From Hippophae tibetana (Eukaryota > Streptophyta > Magnoliopsida > Rosales > Elaeagnaceae), in the NCBI GenBank assembly GCA_037013495.1, contig CM072801.1, positions 38,738,001 through 38,802,000 on the forward strand: a stretch of 64,000 nucleotides of DNA, given 5' to 3'. Of the stretch, positions 1 through 12,490 are shown in pieces (position 1 is the first letter of the stretch; each line of letters starts with the position of its first letter). The position numbers and the translations under genes are program-made. Under the pieces are notes generated by a model, which worked only from the letters and a program-made list of their open reading frames with translations, searched no databases and was not told the DNA's origin.

Positions 1-207
1 CCCAAAAGAACAAGAACAGAAAAGAACGCAATGAGATGCCACCTAACTATTAGAGGTTGGGAAGTATTGTAAACAAAGCAATTTTGATTAAACAAATTTT
101 GATAAGTAAACTATTCTTCCAGTTTGTTTTTAGGATTCGAAATAGCTACGATTTGATACATTATAATAGTCATTTCAATGCATGAAGTAAAATTTTCAAC
201 AGTTTAA

Positions 208-217
208 GGTTGCAACC
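208..217. other. Perfect 10-bp palindrome GGTTGCAACC, recurring per monomer
   Basis: GGTTGCAACC equals its own reverse complement and lies directly before the anchor in most monomers. It is altered in a subfamily-specific way: GATTGCAACC in monomers 2 and 5 (851, 2781), GGTTGGAACC in b-type monomers such as 46463, and GGTTGCATCC in d-type monomers such as 47749. Its loss in whole subfamilies argues against a strict sequence-specific requirement. A protein-binding role is possible but unproven. Confidence 0.7.
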
Positions 218-276
218 AATATTAATAACCTAGATTTCTTGAAACTACAAACTGGAGTAGCTCTATTGTTTCCTTC

Positions 277-400
277 AAGAAAAAAGACATGTTAAAGACA
301 GAAAACCTAAAACAAGAAAAAGGTACAAAGAATTTAAAGAAAGAAAGGATATAAAATCGAAAAACAAAATAATGATAACAAAATTGAAAGAAAACACAAA
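277..400 (+). other. Purine/A-rich strand-asymmetric tract, recurring per monomer
   Basis: In monomer 1 only 27 of these 124 bases are pyrimidines on the plus strand. It carries many A-runs of 3-6 bases separated by G or short pyrimidine steps. The equivalent tract follows every anchor by about 55 bp. Closely spaced A-tracts are known to curve DNA and disfavour some nucleosome positions; curvature here is inference. The complementary strand is T-rich, which creates short Phe/Leu/Ser-rich minus-strand reading frames in most monomers. Confidence 0.8.
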
Positions 401-817
401 ATTTGGTACACAAATATCAATCTTTCTATGTAATTTGTGACTTATGACAGCGCAAAAATTCAATGGACAAAGTTGTTTTAAATGTAAAAATAAAAAGATA
501 AATATATGAAGAGTGATAGCATATTTTCAGCAACCAAGGCGTTGATACCTAATGATGCGGAAGTTTTAGGCGGACAACATAGGCACTCAAAGGATTAAGA
601 ATGATTAAATTGTTTAGAACAAGGTTAAGATGATCAAATTGGAACCCAAAAGAACAAGAACAGAAAACAACGCAATGAGATGCCACCTAACTATTAGAGG
701 TTGGGAAGTATTGTAAACAAAGCAATTTTGATTAAACAAATTCTGATAAGTAAACTATTCTTCCAGTTTGTTTTTTGGATTCAAAATAGCAACGATTTGA
801 TACATTATAATAGTCAT

Positions 818-830
818 TTCGATGCACGAA
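818..830. other. Short dyad TTCG-N5-CGAA, recurring per monomer
   Basis: TTCG and CGAA flank ATGCA about 35-47 bp before the anchor. The arms are intact in monomers carrying the GATGCACGAA version and broken where the segment reads GATGCATGAA, as in monomers at 4080 and 4723. The four-base stem is short, so it may be a chance dyad fixed by array homogenisation. Confidence 0.5.
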
Positions 831-1719
831 TTAAAATTTCAACAGTTTAAGATTGCAACCAATATTAATAACCTACTTTTCTTGAAACTACGAACTGGGG
901 TAGCTCTATTGTTTCCTTCAAGAAAAAGATAGGTTGAACACAGAAAACATAAAACAAAGCAATGGTACAAAGAATTTAAAGAAATAAAGAATATGAAATC
1001 GAAAGACAAAATAGTGAAAACAAAATTGAAAGAAAAAATAAGAGTTCATACACAAATATCAATCTTTCTATGTAATTTGGGGATTATGAAAGCACAAAAA
1101 AAATTGACAAATTTGTTTTAAATGTAAAAATCAAAAGATAAACATATGAAGATAGATAGCATATTTTCAGCAACCAACGCTTTGATAACAAATGATGTGG
1201 AACTTTTAGGCGGACAACCTAGGAACTCAAAGGATTAAGAATGATTAAATTGCTTAGAACAGTGTTAAAATGATCAAATTGGAACCCAAAAGAAGTGGAA
1301 CCAAAAACAACGCAATGTGATGCCACCTAACTATTAAAGGTTGGGAAATAGTGTAAACAAAGTAATTTTGGTTGAAAAAATGCCGATAACTAAACTATTC
1401 TTTCAGTTTGTTTTTAGGATTCGAAATAGCTACGATTTGATACATTATAATAGTCATTTCGATGCACGAATTAAAATTTTCAACAGTTTAATGTTGCAAC
1501 CAATATTAATAACCTAGTTTGCTTGAAACTACAAACTGGAGTAGCTCTATTGTTTATTTCAAGAAAAAAGACAGGTTAAACACAGAAAACATAAAACAAG
1601 AAAAAGGTACAAAGAATTTAAAGAAAGAAAATAGATATGAAATCGAAAGACAAAATAATGATAACAAAATTGATAAAAAACACAAAAGTTGGTACACAAA
1701 TAACTATCTTTCTATGTAA

Positions 1720-1742
1720 TTTGTGACTTATGAAAGCACAAA
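1720..1742. other. Hairpin-prone site in canonical monomers (TTTGTG ... CACAAA)
   Basis: Arms TTTGTG (1720-1725) and CACAAA (1737-1742) enclose a second pair, CTT (1727-1729) and AAG (1734-1736), around an ATGA loop, leaving one unpaired A at 1726. This gives a nine-pair stem with a single bulge. The same arrangement recurs about 214 bp after the anchor in most canonical monomers (for example near 3650 and 5580). Monomers with TTTGGGG or TTTGCGG here lack the first arm. Confidence 0.6.
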
Positions 1743-1930
1743 AAATCAATGGACAAAGTTGTTTTAAATGTAAAAATCAAAAGATAAATATATGAAGAGT
1801 GATAGCATATTTTCAGCAACCATGGCGTTGATACCTAATGATGCGGAAGTTTTTAGTGGAAAACCTAGGAACGCAAAGGATTAAGAATGATTAAATTGCT
1901 TAGAACAAGTTTAAGATTATCAAATTGGAA

Positions 1931-3013
1931 CCCAAAAGAACAAGAACAGAAAAGAACGCAATGAGATGCCACCTAACTATTAGAGGTTGGGAAGTATTGT
2001 AAACAAAGCAATTTTGATTAAACAAATTTTGATAAGTAAACTATTCTTCCAGTTTGTTTTTAGGATTCGAAATAGCTACGATTTGATACATTATAATAGT
2101 CATTTCAATGCATGAAGTAAAATTTTCAACAGTTTAAGGTTGCAACCAATATTAATAACCTAGATTTCTTGAAACTACAAACTGGAGTAGCTCTATTGTT
2201 TCCTTCAAGAAAAAAGACATGTTAAAGACAGAAAACCTAAAACAAGAAAAAGGTACAAAGAATTTAAAGAAAGAAAGGATATAAAATCGAAAAACAAAAT
2301 AATGATAACAAAATTGAAAGAAAACACAAAATTTGGTACACAAATATCAATCTTTCTATGTAATTTGTGACTTATGACAGCGCAAAAATTCAATGGACAA
2401 AGTTGTTTTAAATGTAAAAATAAAAAGATAAATATATGAAGAGTGATAGCATATTTTCAGCAACCAAGGCGTTGATACCTAATGATGCGGAAGTTTTAGG
2501 CGGACAACATAGGCACTCAAAGGATTAAGAATGATTAAATTGTTTAGAACAAGGTTAAGATGATCAAATTGGAACCCAAAAGAACAAGAACAGAAAACAA
2601 CGCAATGAGATGCCACCTAACTATTAGAGGTTGGGAAGTATTGTAAACAAAGCAATTTTGATTAAACAAATTCTGATAAGTAAACTATTCTTCCAGTTTG
2701 TTTTTTGGATTCAAAATAGCAACGATTTGATACATTATAATAGTCATTTCGATGCACGAATTAAAATTTCAATAGTTTAAGATTGCAACCAATATTAATA
2801 ACCTACTTTTCTTGAAACTACGAACTGGGGTAGCTCTATTGTTTCCTTCAAGAAAAAGATAGGTTGAACACAGAAAACATAAAACAAAGAAATGGTACAA
2901 AGAATTTAAAGAAATAAAGAATATGAAATCGAAAGACAAAATAGTGAAAACAAAATTGAAAGAAAAAATAAGAGTTCATACACAAATATCAATCTTTCTA
3001 TGTAATTTGGGGA
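1931..3013 (+). repeat. Block A: 3-monomer HOR, copy 2 (partial)
   Basis: This matches 1-1083 nearly base for base. The only changes I noticed are C843 to T2773 and C960 to A2890. The match stops inside the shared heptamer TTATGAA at 3014-3020: the left side still follows block A (GGGGA), and from 3021 the sequence follows the start of block B. Confidence 0.93.
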
Positions 3014-6000
3014 TTATGAAGGCACAAAACTTGAATGGACAAAGTTGTTTTAAATGTAAAAATCAGAAGATAAATATATGAAGATAGATAGCATATTTTT
3101 AGCAAGCAAGTCTTTGATACAAAATGATGCGGAATTTTTAGGCGGACAACCTTGGAACTCAAAGGATTAAGAATTATTAAATTCATTAGAACAGGGTTAA
3201 GATGATTAAATTATAAACCAAAAGATAATAAACCAAAAACAACGCAATAAGATACCACCTAACTATTAGAGGTTTGGAAGTATTGTAAACAAAGCAATTT
3301 TGATTAAACAAATTCTGATAAGTAAACTATTCTTCCAGTTTTTTTTAGGATTCGAAATAGCTACGATTTGATACATTATAATAGTCATTTCAATGCATAA
3401 AGTAAAATTTTCAACAGTTTAAGGTTGCAACCAATGTTAATAACCTAGTTTTCTTGAAACTGCGAACTGGAGTCGCTCTATTGTTTCCTTCAAGAAAAAA
3501 GATATGTTCAACACAGAAAACAAAAGACAAGAAAAAGGTTCAAAGAATTTAAAGAAAGAATGAAAATGAAATCGAAAGACAAAATAATGACAACAAATTT
3601 GAATGAAAACACAAGAGTTGCTATACAAATATCTATCTTTCTATGTAATTTGTGACTTATGAAAGCACAAAAATTCAATGGACAAAGTTGTTTTAAATGT
3701 AAAAATAAAAAGATAAATATATGAAGAGAGATAGCATATTTTTGACAACCATGGCTTTGATACCAAATGATGTGGAACCTTTCGGGGGACAAATAGGAAC
3801 TCAATGGATTAAGAATGCTTAAATTATTTAGAACAGGGTTAAGATGATCAAATTGGAACCCAAAAGAACAAGAACAAAAAACAACGCAATGAGATGCCAC
3901 CTAAATATTAGAGGTTGGGAAGTAGTGTCAACAAAGCAATTTTGATTAAACAAATTCTGATATGTAAACTCTTCTTCCAGTTTGTTTTTAGGATTCGAAA
4001 TAGCTACGATTTGATACATTATAATAGTCATTTCGATGCATGAATTAAAATTTTCAACAGTTTAAGGTTGCAACCAATGTCAATAACCTAGTTTTCTTGA
4101 AACTGCGAAGTGGAGTCGCTCTATTGTTTCCTTCAAGAAAAAAGATATGTTCAACACAGAAAACAAAAGACAAGAAAAAGGTTCAAAGAATTTAAAGAAA
4201 GAATGAAAATGAAATCGAAAGACAAAATAATGACAACAAATTTGAATGAAAACACAAGAGTTGGTATACAAATATCTATCTTTCTATGTAATTTGTGACT
4301 TATGAAAGCACAAAAATTCAATGGACAAAGTTGTTTTAAATGTAAAAATCAAAAGATAAATATATGAAGATAGATAGCATATTTTCAGCCAGCAAGGCTT
4401 TGATACCAAATAATGTGGAACCTTTAGGGGGATAAATAGGAACTCAATGGATTAAGAATGCTTAAATTGTTTAGAACAAGGTTAAGATGATCAAATTGGA
4501 ACCCAAAAGAACAAGAATAGAAAACAACGCAATGAGATGGCACCTAACTATTAGAGGTTGGGAAGTAGTGTAAACAAAGTAATTTTGATTAAACAAATTC
4601 TGATAAGTAAACTATTCTTCCAGTTTGTTTTTAGGATTCGAAATAGCTACGATTTGATACATTATAACAGTCATTTCAATGCATGAATTAAAATTTTCAA
4701 CAGTTTAAGGTTGCAACCAATATTAATAACCTAGTTTTCTTGAAACTGCGAACTAGAGTAACTCTATTGTTTCTTTCAAGAAAAAAGATCGGTTGAAAAC
4801 AGAAATCATAAAACAAGAAAAAGGTACAAAGAATTTAAAGAGAAAAAGGAAATGAAATCGAAAGAAAAAATAATGACAACAAATTTGAATGAAAACACAA
4901 GAGTTGGTATACAAATATCTATCTTTCTATGTAATTTGTGACTTATGAAAGCACAAAAATTCAATGGACAAAGTTGTATCAAATGTAAAAATCAAAAGAT
5001 AAAGATATGAAGATAGATAGTATATTTTTAGCAACCAAGGCTTTGATACAAAATGATGCGGAACTTTTAGGCGGACAACCTTGGAACTCAAAGGATTAAG
5101 AATGATTAAATTGCTTAGAATAGGGTTAAGATGATTAAATTGGAAACCAAAAGAAAAAGAATTAAAAACAACGCAATAAGATGCCACCTAACTATTATAG
5201 GTTGGCAAATAGTGTAAACAAAGTAATTTTGGTTGAAAAAATGCCGATAACTAAACTATTCATTCAGTGTGTTTTTAGGATTCGAAATAGCTACGATTTG
5301 ATACATTATAATAGTAATTTCGATGCACGAATTAAAATTTTCAACAGTTTAAGGTTGCAACCAATATTAATAACCTAGTTTGCTTGAAACTGCGAAATGG
5401 TGTAGCTCTATTGTTTCCTTCAAGAAAAAAGATAGGTTGAACACAGAAAACATAAAACAAGAAAAATGTTCAAAGAATTTAAAGAAAGAAAGGAAATGAA
5501 ATTGAAAGACAAAATAATGACAACAAATTTGAAAGAAAACACAAGAGTTGGTACACAAATATCTATCTTTCTATGTAATTTGTGACTTATGAAAGCACAA
5601 AAAATCAATGGACAAAGTTGTTTTAAATGTAAAAATCAAAAGATAAATATATGAAGATAGATAGCACATTTTCAACAACCAAGGCTTTGATACCTAATGA
5701 TGCGGAACTTTTAAGCGGACGACCTAGGAACTCAAAGGATTAAGAAGGATTAATTTACTTAGAACAAGGTTAAGATGATCAAATTGGAACCCAAAAGAAT
5801 AAGAACAGAAAACAACGCAATGAGATGCCACCTAACTATTAGAGGTTGGGAAGTATTGTAAACAAAGCAATTTTGATTAAACAAATTCTGATAAGTAAAC
5901 TATTCTTCCAGTTTGTTTTTAGGATTCAAATTAGCTACGATTTGATACATTATAATAGTCATTTCGATGCACGAATTAAAATTTTCAACAGTTTAAGGTT

Positions 6001-8152
6001 GCAACGAATATTAATAACCTAGTTTTCTTGAAACTGCGAACTAGAGTAACTCTATTGTTTCTTTCAAGAAAAAAGATCGGTTGAAAACAGAAATCATAAA
6101 ACAAATTTGTACAAAGAATTTAAAGAGAGAAAGGAAATGAAATCGAAAGACAAAATAATGACGACAAATTGGAATGAAAACGCAAGAGTTGGTATACAAA
6201 TATCTATCTTTCTATGTAATTTGTGACTTTTGAAAGCACAATTTCAATGGACAAAGGTGTATCAAATATAAAAATCAAAAGATAAATATATGAAGATAGA
6301 TAGGATATTTTTACCAACCAAGGCTTTGATACAAAATGATGCGGAACTTTAGGCGGACAACCTTGGAACTCAAAGGATTAAGAATGATTAAATTGCTTAG
6401 AACATGGTTAAGATGATTAAATTGGAAACCAAAAGAAAAAGAACCAAAAACAACGCAATAAGATGCCACCTAACTATTATAGGTTGGCAAATAGTGTAAA
6501 CAAAGTAATTTTGGTTGATAAAATGCCGATAACTAAACTATCCTTTCAGTGTGTTTTTAGGATTCGAAATAGCTACGATTTGATACATTTTAATAGTTAT
6601 ATCCATACACGAATTAAAATTTCCAATAGTTTAAGGTTGCAACCAATATTAATAACCTAGATTGCTTGAAACTGCGAACTCGTGTAGCTCTATTGTTTCC
6701 TTCAAGAAAAAAGATAGGTTGAACACAGAAAACATAAAACAAGAAAAATGTTCAACGAATTTAAAGAAAGAAAGGAAATGAAATCGAAAGACAAAATAAT
6801 GACAACAAATTTGAAAGAAAACACAAGATTTGGTACAAAAATATCTATCTTTCTATGTAATTTGTGAATTATGAAAGCACAAAAAATCAATGGACAAAGT
6901 TGTTTTAAATGTAAATATCAAAAGATAAATATATGAAGATATATAGCATATTTTCAGCAACCAAGGTTTGATAGCAAATGATGTGTAATCTTTAGGCGGA
7001 CAAATAGGAACTCAATGGATTAAGAATGCTTAAATTGTTTAGAACAGGGTTATGATGATCAAATTGGAACCCAAAAGAACAAGAACAGAAAACAACGCAA
7101 TGAGATGCCACCTAACTATTAGAGGTTGGGAAGTAGTGTAAACGAAGTAATTTTGATTAAACAAATTCTGATAAGTAAACTATTCTTCCAGTTTGTTTTT
7201 AGGATTTAAAATAGCTACGATTTGATACATTATAATATTCATTTCGATGCATGAATTAAAAGTTTCAACAGTTTTAGGTTGCAACCAATATTAATAATCT
7301 AGTTTTCTTGAAACTGATAACTGCAGTCGCTCTATTGTTTCCTTCAAGAAAAAAGATATGTTCAACACAGAAAACATAAAACAAGAAAAATGTTCAAAGA
7401 ATTTAAAGAAAGAAAGGAAATGAAATTGAAAGACAAAATAATGACAACAAATTTGAAAGAAAACACAAGAGTTGGTACACAAATATCTATCTTTCTATGT
7501 AATTTGTGACTTATGAAAGCACAAAAAATCAATGGACAAAGTTGTTTTAAATGTAAAAATAAAAAGATAAATATATGAAGAGTGATAGCATATTTTCAGC
7601 AACCAAGGCGTTGATACCTAATGATGCGGAAGTTTTAGGCGGACAACCTAGGCACTCAAAGGATTAAGAATGATTAAATTGCTTAGAACAAGGGTAAGAT
7701 GATCAAATTGGAACCCAAAAGAACAAGAACAGAAAAGAACGCAATGAGATGCCACCTAACTATTAGAGGTTGGGAAGTAGTGTAAACAAAGTAATTTTGA
7801 TTAAACAAATTCTGATAAGTAAACTATTCTTCCAGTTTGTTTTTAGGATTCGAAATAGCTACGATTTGATACATAATAATAGTCATTTCGATGCATGAAT
7901 TAAAATTTTCAACAGTTTAAGGTTGCAACAAATATTAATAACCTAGTTTTCTTGAAACTACGAACGGAGTAGCACTATTGTTTCTTTCAAGAAAAAAGAT
8001 AGGTTGAACACAGAAAACATAAAACAAGAAAAAGGTACCAAGAATTTAAAGAAAGAAAGGAAATGAAATTGAAAGACAAAATAATGACACAAAATTGAAA
8101 GCAAACACAAGAGTTGGTACACAAATATCTTTCTTTCTATGTAATTTGTGAC
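3014..8152 (+). repeat. Block B: 8-monomer HOR, copy 1 (period 5139)
   Basis: The anchors are 3437, 4080, 4723, 5367, 6011, 6649, 7291 and 7935. The first five recur at +5139. The next two recur at +5142 because the monomer at 6011 has a 3-bp shorter A-rich tract (near 6100) than its partner near 11240. The eighth anchor, 7935, has no partner in the truncated copy 2. The monomer at 7291 is chimeric: its left half matches 12433, while its A-rich half is like the monomer at 5367. The right end of this copy carries a monomer (7935) resembling p1 of block G. Confidence 0.92.
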
Positions 8153-11100
8153 TTATGAAGGCACAAAACTTGAATGGACAAAGTTGTTTTAAATGTAAAA
8201 ATCAGAAGATAAATATATGAAGATAGATAGCATATTTTTAGCAAGCAAGTCTTTGATACAAAATGATGCGGAATTTTTAGGCGGACAACCTTGGAACTCA
8301 AAGGATTAAGAATGATTAAATTCATTAGAACAGGGTTAAGATGATTAAATTATAAACCAAAAGATAATCAACCAAAAACAACGCAATAAGATACCACCTA
8401 ACTATTAGAGGTTTGGAAGTATTGTAAACAAAGCAATTTTGATTAAACAAATTCTGATAAGTAAACTATTCTTCCAGTTTTTTTTAGGATTCGAAATAGC
8501 TACGATTTGATACATTATAATAGTCATTTCAATGCATAAAGTAAAATTTTCAACAGTTTAAGGTTGCAACCAATGTTAATAACCTAGTTTTCTTGAAACT
8601 GCGAATTGGAGTCGCTCTATTGTTTCCTTCAAGAAAAAAGATATGTTCAACACAGAAAACAAAAGACAAGAAAAAGGTTCAAAGAATTTAAAGAAAGAAT
8701 GAAAATGAAATCGAAAGACAAAATAATGACAACAAATTTGAATGAAAACACAAGAGTTGCTATACAAATATCTATCTTTCTATGTAATTTGTGACTTATG
8801 AAAGCACAAAAATTCAATGGACAAAGTTGTTTTAAATGTAAAAATAAAAAGATAAATATATGAAGAGAGATAGCATATTTTTGACAACCATGGCTTTGAT
8901 ACCAAATGATGTGGAACCTTTCGGGGGACAAATAGGAACTCAATGGATTAAGAATGCTTAAATTATTTAGAACAGGGTTAAGATGATCAAATTGGAACCC
9001 AAAAGAACAAGAACAAAAAACAACGCAATGAGATGCCACCTAAATATTAGAGGTTGGGAAGTAGTGTCAACAAAGCAATTTTGATTAAACAAATTCTGAT
9101 ATGTAAACTCTTCTTCCAGTTTGTTTTTAGGATTCGAAATAGCTACGATTTGATACATTATAATAGTCATTTCGATGCATGAATTAAAATTTTCAACAGT
9201 TTAAGGTTGCAACCAATGTCAATAACCTTGTTTTCTTGAAACTGCGAAGTGGAGTCGCTCTATTGTTTCCTTCAAGAAAAAAGATATGTTCAACACAGAA
9301 AACAAAAGACAAGAAAAAGGTTCAAAGAATTTAAAGAAAGAATGAAAATGAAATCGAAAGACAAAATAATGACAACAAATTTGAATGAAAACACAAGAGT
9401 TGGTATACAAATATCTATCTTTCTATGTAATTTGTGACTTATGAAAGCACAAAAATTCAATGGACAAAGTTGTTTTAAATGTAAAAATCAAAAGATAAAT
9501 ATATGAAGATAGATAGCATATTTTCAGCCAGGAAGGCTTTGATACCAAATAATGTGGAACCTTTAGGGGGATAAATAGGAACTCAATGGATTAAGAATGC
9601 TTAAATTGTTTAGAACAAGGTTAAGATGATCAAATTGGAACCCAAAAGAACAAGAATAGAAAACAACGCAATGAGATGGCACCTAACTATTAGAGGTTGG
9701 GAAGTAGTGTAAACAAAGTAATTTTGATTAAACAAATTCTGATAAGTAAACTATTCTTCCAGTTTGTTTTTAGGATTCGAAATAGCTACGATTTGATACA
9801 TTATAACAGTCATTTCAATGCATGAATTAAAATTTTCAACAGTTTAAGGTTGCAACCAATATTAATAACCTAGTTTTTTTGAAACTGCGAACTAGAGTAA
9901 CTCTATTGTTTCTTTCAAGAAAAAAGATCGGTTGAAAACAGAAATCATAATACAAGAAAAAGGTACAAAGAATTTAAAGAGAAAAAGGAAATGAAATCGA
10001 AAGAAAAAATAATGACAACAAATTTGAATGAAAACACAAGAGTTGGTATACAAATATCTATCTTTCTATGTAATTTGTGACTTATGAAAGCACAAAAATT
10101 CAATGGACAAAGTTGTATCAAATGTAAAAATCAAAAGATAAAGATATGAAGATAGATAGTATATTTTTAGCAACCAAGGCTTTGATACAAAATGATGCGG
10201 AACTTTTAGGTGGACAACCTTGGAACTCAAAGGATTAAGAATGATTAAATTGCTTAGAATAGGGTTAAGATGATTAAATTGGAAACCAAAAGAAAAAGAA
10301 TTAAAAACAACGCAATAAGATGCCACCTAACTATTATAGGTTGGCAAATAGTGTAAACAAAGTAATTTTGGTTGAAAAAATGCCGATAACTAAACTATTC
10401 ATTCAGTGTGTTTTTAGGATTCGAAATAGCTACGATTTGATACATTATAATAGTAATTTCGATGCACGAATTAAAATTTTCAACAGTTTAAGGTTGCAAC
10501 CAATATTAATAACCTAGTTTGCTTGAAACTGCGAAATGGTGTAGCTCTATTGTTTCCTTCAAGAAAAAAGATAGGTTGAACACAGAAAACATAAAACAAG
10601 AAAAATGTTCAAAGAATTTAAAGAAAGAAAGGAAATGAAATTGAAAGACAAAATAATGACAACAAATTTGAAAGAAAACACAAGAGTTGGTACACAAATA
10701 TCTATCTTTCTATGTAATTTGTGACTTATGAAAGCACAAAAAATCAATGGACAAAGTTGTTTTAAATGTAAAAATCAAAAGATAAATATATGAAGATAGA
10801 TAGCACATTTTCAACAACCAAGGCTTTGATACCTAATGATGCGGAACTTTTAAGCGGACGACCTAGGAACTCAAAGGATTAAGAAGGATTAATTTACTTA
10901 GAACAAGGTTAAGATGATCAAATTGGAACCCAAAAGAATAAGAACAGAAAACAACGCAATGAGATGCCACCTAACTATTAGAGGTTGGGAAGTATTGTAA
11001 ACAAAGCAATTTTGATTAAAAAAATTCTGATAAGTAAACTATTCTTCCAGTTTGTTTTAAGGATTCAAAATAGCTACGATTTGATACATTATAATAGTCA

Positions 11101-12490
11101 TTTCGATGCACGAATTAAAATTTTCAACAGTTTAAGGTTGCAACGAATATTAATAACCTAGTTTTCTTGAAACTGCGAACTAGAGTAACTCTATTGTTTC
11201 TTTCAAGAAAAAAGATCGGTTGAAAACAGAAATCATAAAACAAGAAAAATGTACAAAGAATTTAAAGAGAGAAAGGAAATGAAATCGAAAGACAAAATAA
11301 TGACGACAAATTGGAATGAAAACGCAAGAGTTGGTATACAAATATCTATCTTTCTATGTAATTTGTGACTTTTGAAAGCACAATTTCAATGGACAAAGTT
11401 GTATCAAATGTAAAAATCAAAAGATAAATATATGAAGATAGATAGGATATTTTTACCAACCAAGGCTTTGATACAAAATGATGCGGAACTTTAGGCGGAC
11501 AACCTTGGAACTCAAAGGATTAAGAATGATTAAATAGCTTAGAATATGGTTAAGATGATTAAATTGGAAACCAAAAGAAAAAGAACCAAAAACAACGCAA
11601 TAAGATGCCACCTAACTATTATAGGTTGGCAAATAGTGTAAACAAAGTAATTTTGGTTGATAAAATGCCGATAACTAAACTATTCTTTCAGTGTGTTTTT
11701 AGGATTCGAAATAGCTACGATTTGATACATTTTAATAGTTATATCCATACACGAATTAAAATTTCCAATAGTTTAAGGTTGCAACCAATATTAATAACCT
11801 AGATTGCTTGAAACTGCGAACTCGTGTAGCTCTATTGTTTCCTTCAAGAAAAAAGATAGGTTGAACACAGAAAACATAAAACAAGAAAAATGTACAACGA
11901 ATTTAAAGAAAGAAAGGAAATGAAATCGAAAGACAAAATAATGACAACAAATTTGAAAGAAAACACAAGATTTGGTACAAAAATATCTATCTTTCTATGT
12001 AATTTGTGAATTATGAAAGCACAAAAAATCAATGGACAAAGTTGTTTTAAATGTAAATATCAAAAGATAAATATATGAAGATATATAGCATATTTTCAGC
12101 AACCAAGGTTTGATAGCAAATGATGCGTAATCTTTAGGCGGACAAATAGGAACTCAATGGATTAAGAATGCTTAAATTGTTTAGAACAGGGTTATGATGA
12201 TCAAATTGGAACCCAAAAGAACAAGAACAGAAAACAACGCAATGAGATGCCACCTAACTATTAGAGGTTGGGAAGTAGTGTAAACGAAGTAATTTTGATT
12301 AAACAAATTCTGATAAGTAAACTATTCTTCCAGTTTGTTTTTAGGATTTAAAATAGCTACGATTTGATACATTATAATATTCATTTCGATGCATGAATTA
12401 AAAGTTTCAACAGTTTTAGGTTGCAACCAATATTAATAATCTAGTTTTCTTGAAACTGATAACTGCAGTCGCTCTATTGTTTCCTTCAGG
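8153..12490 (+). repeat. Block B: 8-monomer HOR, copy 2 (truncated)
   Basis: The anchors are 8576, 9219, 9862, 10506, 11150, 11791 and 12433. It follows copy 1 closely until the TTCC-TTCAAG region of the last monomer. From about 12489 differences accumulate and the sequence continues as block C. It therefore holds about 6.8 of 8 monomers. The right edge is known only to within some 40 bp. Confidence 0.9.

Larger units (their letters stand above)
1..644 (+). repeat. Representative satellite monomer (monomer 1) and its internal layout
   Basis: I set the monomer start at the recurring CCCAAAAGAAC, a convention and not a biological boundary. In order it holds a segment with CCACCTAACTATTAGAGG (about 39-56), a polymorphic segment around 85-150 that exists in two main versions across the array, the TTGATACATTATAA segment (about 154-167), the palindrome GGTTGCAACC (208-217), the anchor ATTAATAACC (221-230), a purine-rich tract (277-400), a hairpin-prone site near TTTGTGACTTATGA (about 434-447), a conserved AT-rich stretch (about 470-525), and GCAACCAAGG (530-539) followed by a GGCGGACAAC element near 579-588. 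No promoter, splice or coding logic was recognised. Monomers 2 and 3 begin at 645 and 1285. Confidence 0.9.
1..1930 (+). repeat. Block A: 3-monomer HOR, copy 1 (period 1930)
   Basis: Monomers with anchors 222, 865 and 1506 form a unit that recurs at exactly +1930 (anchors 2152 and 2795). Spacings of 644, 640 and 646 bp between monomer starts make the phase recognisable. The left edge lies at or before the window start, so copy 1 may itself continue a longer array. Confidence 0.93.

Noticed and set aside
39-62. Hairpin CCACC...GGTTGG in the CCACCTAACTATTAGAGGTTGG segment
   Set aside because: The arms do not pair without a skipped base, so it is too weak to report as a structure.
206-560. Internal half-monomer duplication (GCAACCAA at 212 and 530, 318 bp apart)
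   Set aside because: Only eight bases plus a loose ACCTA match are shared, and other positions at a similar offset do not align. This is expected by chance in AT-rich DNA.
781-830. CENP-B box-like sequence (TTCG-N4-A ... ) in the TTCGAAATAGCTACG segment
   Set aside because: The first core TTCG and the central A fit, but the essential CGGG end is TACG. No better match was seen in any monomer type.
3508-3900. Longest open reading frame (130 codons, minus strand), also at 8647-9039
   Set aside because: It lies on the complement of the A-rich tract, recurs only as part of the 5139-bp duplication, and its equivalents in other monomers are broken by stops and length changes. The Phe/Leu/Ser-rich translation reflects base bias; no domain or conserved frame was seen.
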